DNA from: Gammaproteobacteria bacterium
GTDB lineage: Bacteria; Pseudomonadota; Gammaproteobacteria; Thiotrichales; Thiotrichaceae
Reading direction: 5' to 3'
Assembly (NCBI GenBank): GCA_018822845.1
Contig: JAHJJD010000052.1
Coordinates: 1-64,000, forward strand
DNA length: 64,000 nucleotides
Shown here: one piece after another, positions 44,617 through 52,653 of the stretch
Layout of the letters: each line of letters starts with the position of its first letter
Position numbering within the stretch: the first letter of the stretch is position 1
Notes under the pieces: generated by a model
The model's database searches: none
What the model was told of the DNA's origin: nothing
The model's input: the letters and a program-made list of their open reading frames with translations, nothing else
Translations under genes and position numbers: made by a program

Positions 44617-44954
44617 TGGGTCTGATCCTCGACATTATCGGCGGGCTGCTGCTGGTGGGCGGCGCGTCCTTCCTGCTGTTTGGCGGGCTGGGGCTGGTGC
44701 GGATGCCGGATATTTACAACCGCATCCAGGCAGGCGCGAAAACCACCACACTAGGCACACTGCTGACACTGGCTGGCGCGGCCTGCCTGCAACCGGCCTG
44801 GGGCTGGAAGCTGTTGCTGATCGGCGTGTTCCTGATTTTTACCAATCCGGTTTCCGCGCAAGTGCTGGCGAATACTGCCCATCGGCGTGGGGCAGAAAAA
44901 TCCCCCCTGACCAAAATCGACCGTCTGGCTGAAGACCAGGAGGGTAAAGCATGA
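44616..44954 (+). CDS. mrpG: Mrp-type antiporter subunit G (MbhC/MbxC-like)
   Basis: 112 residues with three helices. The motif GGLGLVRMPDIYNRIQAGAKTTTLGT is the MrpG signature (RMPDxYxRxHAxTKxxTLG), and ANTAHRRGAEKSP follows the last helix. It begins on the last base of the mrpF stop and overlaps the next gene by 4 bases. Confidence 0.93.
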   Translation: MGLILDIIGGLLLVGGASFLLFGGLGLVRMPDIYNRIQAGAKTTTLGTLLTLAGAACLQPAWGWKLLLIGVFLIFTNPVSAQVLANTAHRRGAEKSPLTKIDRLAEDQEGKA

Positions 44955-45205
44955 GTATGGTGTTGATTGCCATCGCTACGTTGCTGACGATAGCCATGAT
45001 CGGTGCGGCATGGGTGACCATCCGTGCCAAAAAAGTCGCTACTGCCATGCTGGCGGCGGGGCTGGTAAGTTTGTTTGCTTCGGTCATGTTCCTGTTCCTC
45101 GCCGCACCGGATGTGGCAATGACGGAAGCCGCCATTGGCAGCGGCCTGACCACCTTCCTGTTCTTCTTTGTACTCGGACGGGTACGGGGAGGCAGCGATG
45201 ATTAG
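44951..45205 (+). CDS. MbhD-like subunit (DUF4040, equivalent to part of MrpA)
   Basis: 84 residues with three helices and the motif FLAAPDVAMTEAAIGSGLTTFLF, which matches the C-terminal DUF4040 part of MrpA and the separate MbhD/MbxD subunit. The TEAAIG glutamate is conserved in the family and thought to lie on the ion path. Its existence as a separate small gene is a feature of Mbh/Mbx-type operons rather than of classical seven-gene mrp operons. Confidence 0.88.
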   Translation: MSMVLIAIATLLTIAMIGAAWVTIRAKKVATAMLAAGLVSLFASVMFLFLAAPDVAMTEAAIGSGLTTFLFFFVLGRVRGGSDD

Positions 45206-45899
45206 GAATTTTGCCGTTTTCCTGCTGTTGCTGGGGCTGGGCGCGATTTTCCTGCACCTGCTGGACGGTTATGTCCCGGCCAGCGAACTCAACCAGACCG
45301 CCCGTTACTACGCGGAACATACCGCGCAGGATTTGGGCGCTGCCAATATCGTCACCGCCATCATCGTCACCTATCGGGGGCTGGATACGCTTGGGGAAGT
45401 CACCGTGCTGTTCCTCGCTTCCACCATCATCGGCATGGTATTGGCGCAAGGCAGCAAGCGTCAGCGCGCGTTGCAACGCAAACTGCCAGCTTCCGGCGAA
45501 TTGCTCACAACGGGCAGCCGCTTGCTGGTGCCGCTGATTTTGCTGTTCGGTGCGTATGTATTCGTCAATGGTCATCTGACACCCGGCGGTGGTTTTCAGG
45601 GCGGCGCAATTATCGCGTCGGCAGCACTGCTGGTGCTACTGACTGATCCGCTCAAGCGTTTCAGCCACAAGCTGATTGCGCTAGTGGAATCCATTTCCGG
45701 CCTGGTATTCGTCGGGGTTGGCGTGCTGGGCATGCTGTTGGCAGGCGGCTTCCTTGACAACCGCATTCTGCCGACTGGCGAATTCGGGGCGCTGTTCTCC
45801 GCCGGAGCCATTCCGCTTATCTACAGTTTCGTCGGCCTGAAAGTCGGCGCGGAATTCACCTCAATGCTGACCAATCTGGCAGAAACGGAGAAATCATAA
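45198..45899 (+). CDS. fused MbhE-like / MrpB subunit (MbxF-like)
   Basis: 233 residues. The N-terminal 95 (LLLGLGAIFLHLLDGYVP...IVTAIIVTYRGLDTLGEVTVLF) match the MbhE-type segment with the RGLDTLGE loop. The C-terminal part (about 105-230) is MrpB, with the hallmark FVNGHLTPGGGFQGGAIIASA. I use the ATG at 45198, which overlaps the previous gene by 8 bases; a start at 45168 would overlap more. In archaeal operons MbhE and MbhF are separate and in Mbx they are merged, as here. Confidence 0.87.
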   Translation: MIRNFAVFLLLLGLGAIFLHLLDGYVPASELNQTARYYAEHTAQDLGAANIVTAIIVTYRGLDTLGEVTVLFLASTIIGMVLAQGSKRQRALQRKLPASGELLTTGSRLLVPLILLFGAYVFVNGHLTPGGGFQGGAIIASAALLVLLTDPLKRFSHKLIALVESISGLVFVGVGVLGMLLAGGFLDNRILPTGEFGALFSAGAIPLIYSFVGLKVGAEFTSMLTNLAETEKS

Positions 45900-46255
45900 T
45901 GGACTGGATTGCAATGGCCACCGGTTTCATCCTGATCCTGATGGGACTGTATGGCGCACTGACCGAGCGTAACATCCTGCGCATCATTGTGTCGTTCACG
46001 GTCGCCAATACCGGGGTGAATCTGGTGCTGGTGGCGGTGGGCTACATGCACGGGCGTACTGCGCCGATTCTGGACAAGACTGTCCCTGTTGCCGAAGCGG
46101 TTGCGCGCATCATCGACCCGGTGCCGCAGGCGCTGGTGCTGACCGCTATCGTGATCGGCCTTGGCGTTACTGCGATGATGCTGACCTACGCCTACAAGCT
46201 TTATGAAGAAAAAGGCACGCTGGATGTCTCCAAATGCAGGGATCTGAAATGGTAA
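45899..46255 (+). CDS. mrpC: Mrp-type antiporter subunit C (NuoK/MbxG-like)
   Basis: 118 residues with three helices. NuoK/MrpC signatures are GLYGALTERNILRIIVSFTVANTGVNLVLV and DPVPQALVLTAIVIGLGVTAMML. The buried acidic residue of NuoK helix 2 is represented in the first of these. It starts on the last base of the preceding stop and overlaps the following gene by 7 bases (ATGGTAA). Confidence 0.93.
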   Translation: MDWIAMATGFILILMGLYGALTERNILRIIVSFTVANTGVNLVLVAVGYMHGRTAPILDKTVPVAEAVARIIDPVPQALVLTAIVIGLGVTAMMLTYAYKLYEEKGTLDVSKCRDLKW

Positions 46256-49200
46256 GCCCAATGTATATCATTGCTGCCGGGTTGGGCGGGGCTTTCCTGC
46301 TGGGCCTGTTGCCGAACAAGTGGCGGACTATCCCTTACGCCATTACGCTGGCTATCCTGGGAATCATGGCGTGGATTGCCGGAAGCTGGCTGTATGCGTT
46401 TGCGGTGCAAGGCGCTGCCAGCGTGGAAATTTTCACCGCAGGCACGCAGCCGCCGTTTGCGATCAATTTCCGGGTCGGGCTGGCGGAAGCCTCGCTAGCC
46501 TTGCTGACCACACTGGTCGGGCTGCATTCCGCGCTGTACATGAAAGACACCCTGTTCAAACAGGGGCGGCAGGCGATGGCGGTACTGCTGATTTTCATCA
46601 TGGCGTTATGCGGGGTCATTTTTACCCGCGACGTATTCAACCTGTTTGTGTTCATGGAGCTGGTAGTCATCGCCACTGCCGGGCTGGTGCTATTGTCGGC
46701 TGACCGGCGGGCGCTGGGCGCTGGCATCAAGTACCTGATCGTGTCGCAACTGGTATCCATCCTGCTGCTGGTGGGCATCATCTTCCTGTATCACGCCACT
46801 GGCACGCTGAACATTGACGACATGGCAGCCGCGCAGGTCAACCTGCTGCAAGGCGGTGCAATGGCGTTTTTCCTGCTGTTTGTCGCGGTGCTGGCAGAGT
46901 TGAAACCGTTCCCGGCGAATGGCTGGGGGCTGGATATTTACGAGTCGGCGCATCCAGCGTTTTCGGCAATTTTCTCCACCGCAACGGGTGGGGCAACCAT
47001 CTACGCGGCAGACAAGATGTTGCAGATTGGTGGCGCGGAATGGCTACCGGCGGCAACAGCGATTGGCATCGTCACCTTCGTGGCCGCCAATATCTTTGCG
47101 CTGGTACAGAATAATGACCGGCGCTTGCTGGGTTATTCATCGGTGGCGCAGATTGGCCTGCTCCTCACTGTGGCGGGGCAACGCGATATTCTGGGTGACG
47201 CCTATTACTACGTTGCGGGCGGTATTTTGCTGGCTCATGCGGTATCCAAAGCCGGGCTATTCTGGTTGTCCGGGCTGGTAGCGCAACGGGAACTGACCGA
47301 TTGGGCCGCACTACGCAGCCAGCCCGTGCTGGTGTTCGCGTTTGCCACGTTCCTTGCCTTGCTGGTGGGTTTGCCGCCCTTCCCCGGTTTCTATGCGAAA
47401 TGGGATCTGGCGCATCATCTGGCGGCTGAGGGCAGGCTGTGGCTGCTGGGGCTGATCCTGTTCGGGGCGCTGGTGGAAGCGGCTTATTTGTTCCGCTGGT
47501 TTGGCTATGTGATCAAGCGTGAAGCCAGGGAAAATGGCCTGGCATGGCAATCAGTCAAGGCTGACGTGGCATTCAGTGCGGTGATTGTGGCCTGGTTGCT
47601 GGCGTATTTGTGGGGGCATTTGTCCGGTCATGGCAACCTGTTGCACGCCGTTCCGTTGCTGTTTGCGCTGCTGTTCCTGCCGCTGGACTGGCTGCCTGCC
47701 AAACTCAAGAACGTGCTGGCCATTAGCGGGTTGCTGTACTGGTTCTACCTGAACTATCCGTCTTACGACCCGTTGCAATTGATCTTTGCGGCGGTGATGT
47801 TGCCGGGTGGGGCGCTGATCCTGCTGGCCAGTTTCCAGACGCAAAAACGGCGGGTAGGCTTCTATCCGGCTGCGATGCTGATGTTTGCCGGGCTGGCGAT
47901 GCTGATTGTGGCGAAAAGCTCGTTCGATTTCTTTGCGGCGTGGGAGTTGCTGACGGTGGGTTCGTATTTCCTGATCCTGCGAGGCAAGCATTCCGAGCCT
48001 CATGCGCTGTCGTACCTGGTTTTCTCGCTGGGTGGCGCATTCCTGATCCTGGCCGGGTTTGCGATTGCGGCGCAGGGTGCGCCTGACTTCAAGCTGGCGG
48101 CGCTGGCGCAAGTGGCGCAACCGTATGCACCGTGGGTATTTGCCATGCTGGCGATTGGTTTCATGACCAAAACGGCAGCAGTGGGCGTGCATATCTGGCT
48201 GCCCGGCGCACATGCCGAAGCGGAAACCGATGTGTCGCCGATGGTGTCCGGCATCCTGTTGAAAGCTGGGCTGTTCGGCCTGTTCATGCTGCTAATTACG
48301 ATGGGCAAGCAGCAGCTTTACGGGGTAGAACTGACCTATGTGATGCTGTGGATTGGCGCAATTTCGGCGCTGATCGGCAACCTGATGGCCATTTTCCAGG
48401 AGGACGCCAAGCGCTTGCTGGCCTATTCCTCTATCGGGCAGATGGGCTATGCAGTGTTTGGTCTGGCGTTGATGAACCATCTGGGCTGGCTGATGGCGCT
48501 GATGTTCGTCATCAACCATTATATTTACAAGTCGATGCTGTTCCTGTCAGTGGGTGGCATTGCCAAGCGCACCGGCACGCGCCTGATGTACCGTATGGGT
48601 GGGCTGATCACGCTGATGCCGCTGTCGTTCATTGCGGTGATGATCGGCATTATTGCGATGTCGGGTGTGCCGCCGCTGTCTGGTTTCGGCGGGCGCTGGA
48701 TTTTCTACAATGCGATCATGACGGCGGAATACCGCTTGCCAATGGTGATTGTGTTCCTCGCCGGGCCAATTGCGTTCCTGTACCTGTTCCGGCTGATCCA
48801 CACCATTTTCCTCGGGCAGTTGAAGGATGAAATGCGCAAGATCAAGGAAGCGCCGTTCTGGATCGTGCTGCCGCAGATGATTTTCGTGGTCGCGCTGATG
48901 GTGTTCGCGCTGGTTCCCGGCCTGGCACTGCGCAAGGTGGATCTCTATATGACGCAATTCTTTGCGGGGAATGGCCACCTGAACTGGGAAGGGCTGACCA
49001 TCAGCAGCGATTTCGGCTACTGGAACCCGGTCGCCATCATGGTCATCATCGGGGTGATTTTCATGACATTGTTCCTGTGGCTGCTATTCGTTAACCGCAA
49101 GGCACAGCCGGTGAAACAGTTCAATATCGTGTTCTCAGGCGAACGTCCGTTCCGCCCGGAGACTACCCATTTTGCGTGGAATTTCTTCGCGCCTTACCGC

Positions 49201-49383
49201 AAGGCTTTGGGCTTCCTGACCCAGCCGCTGGTGACCATTTTCTGGGAAACAGTCAGTGAGTTGCTGCATTCGGCGGCGGACATCCTGCGGCGTTTTTACA
49301 CCGGCAACGGGCAGACTTATGCGATTCACCTGCTGGGCTTTGTGATCATTGTCTACATGTTGTGGATGGGGGGTAAGCCATGA
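46249..49383 (+). CDS. double antiporter subunit: two MrpD/NuoL-N-like domains fused (MbxH-H'-like)
   Basis: 1044 residues with about 26-28 helices in two antiporter repeats. The first (about 1-480) has the TM5 Glu in VFNLFVFMELVVIA and the TM7 Lys in FVAVLAELKPFPANGWG, then NNDRRLLGYSSVAQIG. The second (about 510-900) has FFAAWELLTVGSYF and GFMTKTAAVGVHIWLPGAHAEAETDVSPMVSGILLKAG, then FQEDAKRLLAYSSIGQMGY. The Glu-Lys pairs needed for ion pumping are kept in both. A linker with about three helices joins them, and a C-terminal helical tail (about 930-1044) follows. In P. furiosus Mbx/Mbs these are separate genes, H and H'. It starts at the ATG at 46249, overlapping mrpC. Confidence 0.9.
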   Translation: MVSPMYIIAAGLGGAFLLGLLPNKWRTIPYAITLAILGIMAWIAGSWLYAFAVQGAASVEIFTAGTQPPFAINFRVGLAEASLALLTTLVGLHSALYMKDTLFKQGRQAMAVLLIFIMALCGVIFTRDVFNLFVFMELVVIATAGLVLLSADRRALGAGIKYLIVSQLVSILLLVGIIFLYHATGTLNIDDMAAAQVNLLQGGAMAFFLLFVAVLAELKPFPANGWGLDIYESAHPAFSAIFSTATGGATIYAADKMLQIGGAEWLPAATAIGIVTFVAANIFALVQNNDRRLLGYSSVAQIGLLLTVAGQRDILGDAYYYVAGGILLAHAVSKAGLFWLSGLVAQRELTDWAALRSQPVLVFAFATFLALLVGLPPFPGFYAKWDLAHHLAAEGRLWLLGLILFGALVEAAYLFRWFGYVIKREARENGLAWQSVKADVAFSAVIVAWLLAYLWGHLSGHGNLLHAVPLLFALLFLPLDWLPAKLKNVLAISGLLYWFYLNYPSYDPLQLIFAAVMLPGGALILLASFQTQKRRVGFYPAAMLMFAGLAMLIVAKSSFDFFAAWELLTVGSYFLILRGKHSEPHALSYLVFSLGGAFLILAGFAIAAQGAPDFKLAALAQVAQPYAPWVFAMLAIGFMTKTAAVGVHIWLPGAHAEAETDVSPMVSGILLKAGLFGLFMLLITMGKQQLYGVELTYVMLWIGAISALIGNLMAIFQEDAKRLLAYSSIGQMGYAVFGLALMNHLGWLMALMFVINHYIYKSMLFLSVGGIAKRTGTRLMYRMGGLITLMPLSFIAVMIGIIAMSGVPPLSGFGGRWIFYNAIMTAEYRLPMVIVFLAGPIAFLYLFRLIHTIFLGQLKDEMRKIKEAPFWIVLPQMIFVVALMVFALVPGLALRKVDLYMTQFFAGNGHLNWEGLTISSDFGYWNPVAIMVIIGVIFMTLFLWLLFVNRKAQPVKQFNIVFSGERPFRPETTHFAWNFFAPYRKALGFLTQPLVTIFWETVSELLHSAADILRRFYTGNGQTYAIHLLGFVIIVYMLWMGGKP

Positions 49384-50300
49384 TGGAGGCACTCGTGGAA
49401 TTCAACTGGATGCGCATTCCGTGGGCATTGCTGACAGTGTTCATCGTCTTTAACTACGGTTTCCTGATGACAGCGCTGATCCAGAAAATCGCGGCGCGGG
49501 TGGGTCGGCGGCATGGCATCCCGATCTGGCAGAATTATATTGACCTGATTAAGAACTATGCGCTGCGTACCTCCATTACCCATGGGGTGATGTTCTATCT
49601 GGGGCCGGTGTTCCGGCTGTCTGGCGGGGTGGGCTTGTTGCTGTTCGTGCCGACCATTTACGGCTCGGACATGTTCAGCAATTTCTCGTTTGCGGGCGAC
49701 CTGATTCTGGCGCTGTATTTCGTGTTCTTCGGCACGCTGGGCATGGCATTGGGGGCGGCGGAAAGCGGGCATCCCTATTCCGCCATTGGCATTACCCGTG
49801 GGCTGTCGCAAATGACGGCAGCGGAATTGCCATTTGCACTAGCGGTGTTTGCGGTGGCGCTGCAATATCAGACACTTTCCATCACCGACATCGTGGCGGC
49901 GCAACAGGGCGGCGTACTGAACTGGACGCTGTTCACCAACCCGTTTGCGGTAGCGGCGGCAATGATGTCGTTCCTGGGTTCGATGATGCGCCCGCCGTTT
50001 GACGTGGTGCTGGCTCCGCAGGAAATTCCCATCGGCCCACCGACCGAATACCATTCCTCGTTCCTGGCCATGATGCAGACCAACCGGGCGCTGTTCCCGA
50101 TCGCCAAGATTGTGGTGTACATGAACCTGTTCTTTGGCGGTGCGGCAAGCTGGCCGGTGTTGTTCCTCAAGGTATTCCTGATTTACATGGTATCGGCGTT
50201 TGTCGGCGTGGTGTTCCCGCGTTTCCGGGTGGAACAGTCGATCCGCTGGTTTTTAATCTGGGCAGTGCCGCTGGGCATCCTCGCCGTGGTACTGGTGTAA
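49380..50300 (+). CDS. NuoH-like membrane subunit (MbxM/EchB/HyfC type)
   Basis: 306 residues with eight predicted helices. Characteristic segments are the cytoplasmic loop HGIPIWQNYIDLIKNY, GMALGAAESGHPYSAIGITRGLSQM and SMMRPPFDVVLAPQEIPIGPPTEYHS, which face the NuoB/NuoD-like subunits and form the coupling cavity. It belongs to the short hydrogenase-type NuoH group rather than the respiratory complex I group. It overlaps the previous gene by 4 bases. Confidence 0.92.
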   Translation: MMEALVEFNWMRIPWALLTVFIVFNYGFLMTALIQKIAARVGRRHGIPIWQNYIDLIKNYALRTSITHGVMFYLGPVFRLSGGVGLLLFVPTIYGSDMFSNFSFAGDLILALYFVFFGTLGMALGAAESGHPYSAIGITRGLSQMTAAELPFALAVFAVALQYQTLSITDIVAAQQGGVLNWTLFTNPFAVAAAMMSFLGSMMRPPFDVVLAPQEIPIGPPTEYHSSFLAMMQTNRALFPIAKIVVYMNLFFGGAASWPVLFLKVFLIYMVSAFVGVVFPRFRVEQSIRWFLIWAVPLGILAVVLV

Positions 50301-50304
50301 GGTT

Positions 50305-50946
50305 ATGAAAGAAGAATTACTTAAACGCATCGTCAAAACGCCCGACGGTCAGGAGATCGAGGTTGACCCGCTGTTGGATTATTACTGTCAGGAAGGGCCG
50401 ACGGTACAGCCGCCCGCTTACACCGCGATTATCGAGAAGCTGTTCAACTGGGCGCGTTCCGAGTCGCTGTGGATTCTGGGTTTCGGCACGGGCTGCGGGG
50501 CGATTGAAATGCGCCCGCTGATGACACCGCGTTTCGACGCTTACCGTTACGGCATCCAGTGGCGGCCTACCCCGCGCCAGTCCAACCTGTTCGTGATTTC
50601 CGGCTACCTTTCCACCAAGACGCTCAAGCGCGTGATCCGCTCCTACGAGCAGATGCAGGGGCCGAAATACGTGGTGGGCTTAGGGTCATGCACCATCAAC
50701 GGCGGCATGTACTGGGATTCCTATAACACCATCAAGCGGCTGGACGATTACCTGCCGGTAGATGTGTACATCGCTGGCTGTATGCCGCGCCCGGAAGCCT
50801 TGTTGGCCGGGTTTGAAGAACTGAAAAAGATCATCCGCGCAGGCAAGGCGGAAGGCGCAAATCTGTATGCCAAGAACTTTGAATGGTACAAGGCAAACCA
50901 GAAAAGCGTCATCCACGACTGGGACATGCCGGACTACAACTGGTGA
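50305..50946 (+). CDS. NuoB-like iron-sulfur subunit lacking one tandem cysteine (MbxJ-like)
   Basis: 213 residues. NuoB normally binds the N2 cluster with four cysteines, including an adjacent pair. Here the corresponding positions are C64 in FGTGCGAIEM (the next residue is Gly, not Cys), C129 in GLGSCTINGGMY and C159 in IAGCMPRPEALL. Only three ligands remain, so the cluster would have an open or differently liganded iron. This fits the site-differentiated cluster proposed for archaeal MBS better than complex I. The order H-B-C-D follows MbxM-J-K-L. It overlaps the next gene by 1 base (TGATG). Confidence 0.92.
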   Translation: MKEELLKRIVKTPDGQEIEVDPLLDYYCQEGPTVQPPAYTAIIEKLFNWARSESLWILGFGTGCGAIEMRPLMTPRFDAYRYGIQWRPTPRQSNLFVISGYLSTKTLKRVIRSYEQMQGPKYVVGLGSCTINGGMYWDSYNTIKRLDDYLPVDVYIAGCMPRPEALLAGFEELKKIIRAGKAEGANLYAKNFEWYKANQKSVIHDWDMPDYNW

Positions 50947-51488
50947 TGGTTATGCAGGCACTTTACGACACCTTGAAACAACGCTTCCCGCTCGGTGAAC
51001 TGACCGTGCAGCGCGACAATCTGGCCTTCATCACCGTGGAAGCGGTGCGGCTGTACCCGCTGCTGCGCTACCTGCGCGACCACGAAGGCTTCAGCCATCT
51101 GGTGCTGCTGACAGCAGTGGACTGGCTGGAAGACGGGCAATTCCAGCTTACTTACCTGCTCAACAACCGCGCCAAGTGCCAGGATGTGGGTTTGCGGGTG
51201 ATGATTCCGCGCGACAAGCCGGAAATGGAAAGTATCCACGACCTGTGGCCTGCCGCCGCTACTTACCAGCGCGAACTGCGGGAAATGTTCGGCATAGACT
51301 TTCCCGGCAGCCCGCGACTTGAGGAAGAATTCATCCTCGAAGGCTGGCACGGCATCCCGCCCTACCGGCGCGACTTCGACACGCTGGCGTATGCACGCGA
51401 AACCTTCCGCGACCGCCCCGGACGTGAAACCCGCGACCCGGCACAACACATGAAACAACAACTGTACGGGGACAAAGGCGATGTTTGA
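50946..51488 (+). CDS. NuoC-like subunit (MbxK-like)
   Basis: 180 residues. The conserved 30-kDa subunit motif is ELREMFGIDFPGSPRLEEEFILEGWHGIPPYRRDF, preceded by VLLTAVDWLEDGQFQLTYLLNN. I start at the ATG at 50946, which overlaps the NuoB-like stop. The subunit scaffolds the NuoD-like subunit in all members of the superfamily. No fusion with NuoD is present, unlike in many enterobacteria. Confidence 0.92.
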   Translation: MVMQALYDTLKQRFPLGELTVQRDNLAFITVEAVRLYPLLRYLRDHEGFSHLVLLTAVDWLEDGQFQLTYLLNNRAKCQDVGLRVMIPRDKPEMESIHDLWPAAATYQRELREMFGIDFPGSPRLEEEFILEGWHGIPPYRRDFDTLAYARETFRDRPGRETRDPAQHMKQQLYGDKGDV

Positions 51489-52653
51489 GTTAGACCGCAG
51501 CCAGTACCCGCAAAAGAAGCCTGACGGCACACTGGACATTGATCTCAGTTCCGGCAAATACCTGAAGCTTTGGCAAGGCCCACAGCATCCCGGCATCACC
51601 GGCAATATGGCGATCGAGCTGACCGTATGCGGCGACGAAGTGGTGGAAGGCAAAACCCACGTCGGCTACCTGCACCGTGGCTTTGAAAAGCTGATGGAAC
51701 GCCGCACCTTCATGCAGTGCTTCCCTATCGTCTGCCGCATTTGCGTTCCCGAACCCGATTTCAACGAATACTGCTACGCCGCCGCCGTGGAAGAACTCGC
51801 CGGGCTGGAAGTGCCGGAAATGGCTAACTGGATCCGTACCCTGATCCTGGAAATGGGGCGCATCAACAGCTACCTGATGTACCTCGGCGGGCAGGCAGGC
51901 GCACTCGGCCTCGGCGTCATCGGCCAATGGACAACTTACGTGCGTGACCTGATGCTCGACCGTTTCGAGGAACTGACTGGCGCACGCATCTACCACATGT
52001 TCATTCTCCCCGGCGGGGTGCGTGACCGGCTGCCGGAAGGTTTCGCCGGACGCATGGAAAAAGCCCTACAAGAAATCGAAAGCACCCTCGGCGATGTCGA
52101 AAAGGTGATGTTCCACAATGCCGTGTTCAAGAAGCGCACCGTCGGTGTTGGCGTGATTGAAGCAGGCTGGGTGGACAGTTACGGCATCACTGGCCCCAAT
52201 GCCCGCGCCGCCGGAGTCGCCAAAGACGTGCGTAAAGACCAGCCCTATCTGGTCTACCCCGAACTTGATTTCGAGCTTGTCACTGGCAAGGATTCCGACA
52301 TTTACGCCCGCGCCGATGTGCGCCGCCGCGACCTGCTGCTGTCGGTCGATTTGATCCGGCAAATACTGGCGAAAATGCCTAAAACCGGCGAAGTGATGGC
52401 GAAATTACCCAACGTGCTACACTGGAAAATACCGCGAGGCGAAACCTATGTGCGTGGAGAATGTTCACGCGGTGAATACGGCTACTACCTTGTTACCGAT
52501 GGCAGCGGTTACCCGCGCCGGGTGAATGTGCGTGGGCCTTCTTACACACATTCCATCGCGCTGTTTGAACGTATGGTGATCAACGCCAATATTTCCGATG
52601 TCGCCGCCCTGCTGGTGTCGCTCCATACCTATCCGCCGGAGATCGAACGATGA
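51481..52653 (+). CDS. NuoD-like catalytic-fold subunit without NiFe ligands (MbxL-like)
   Basis: 390 residues of the NiFe-hydrogenase large-subunit/NuoD fold. GPQHPGITGNMAIEL and GYLHRGFEKLMERR are family signatures. At the hydrogenase RxCxxC site the sequence is FPIVCRICVPEPDFNEYC: C85 and C88 are present but the second NiFe cysteine is replaced. The C-terminus (SLHTYPPEIER) lacks the DPCxxC pair. It is therefore not a hydrogenase. The quinone-site His of NuoD (HPSTHG) is Gly here. Residual cysteines near the cluster of the NuoB-like subunit may matter for catalysis. It overlaps its neighbours by 8 and 4 bases. Confidence 0.92.
   Translation: MFELDRSQYPQKKPDGTLDIDLSSGKYLKLWQGPQHPGITGNMAIELTVCGDEVVEGKTHVGYLHRGFEKLMERRTFMQCFPIVCRICVPEPDFNEYCYAAAVEELAGLEVPEMANWIRTLILEMGRINSYLMYLGGQAGALGLGVIGQWTTYVRDLMLDRFEELTGARIYHMFILPGGVRDRLPEGFAGRMEKALQEIESTLGDVEKVMFHNAVFKKRTVGVGVIEAGWVDSYGITGPNARAAGVAKDVRKDQPYLVYPELDFELVTGKDSDIYARADVRRRDLLLSVDLIRQILAKMPKTGEVMAKLPNVLHWKIPRGETYVRGECSRGEYGYYLVTDGSGYPRRVNVRGPSYTHSIALFERMVINANISDVAALLVSLHTYPPEIER

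Noticed and set aside
50305-52653. Group 4 NiFe hydrogenase
   Set aside because: The NuoD-like subunit lacks the second N-terminal cysteine and both C-terminal cysteines needed for the NiFe site, and no hyp maturation genes are nearby.
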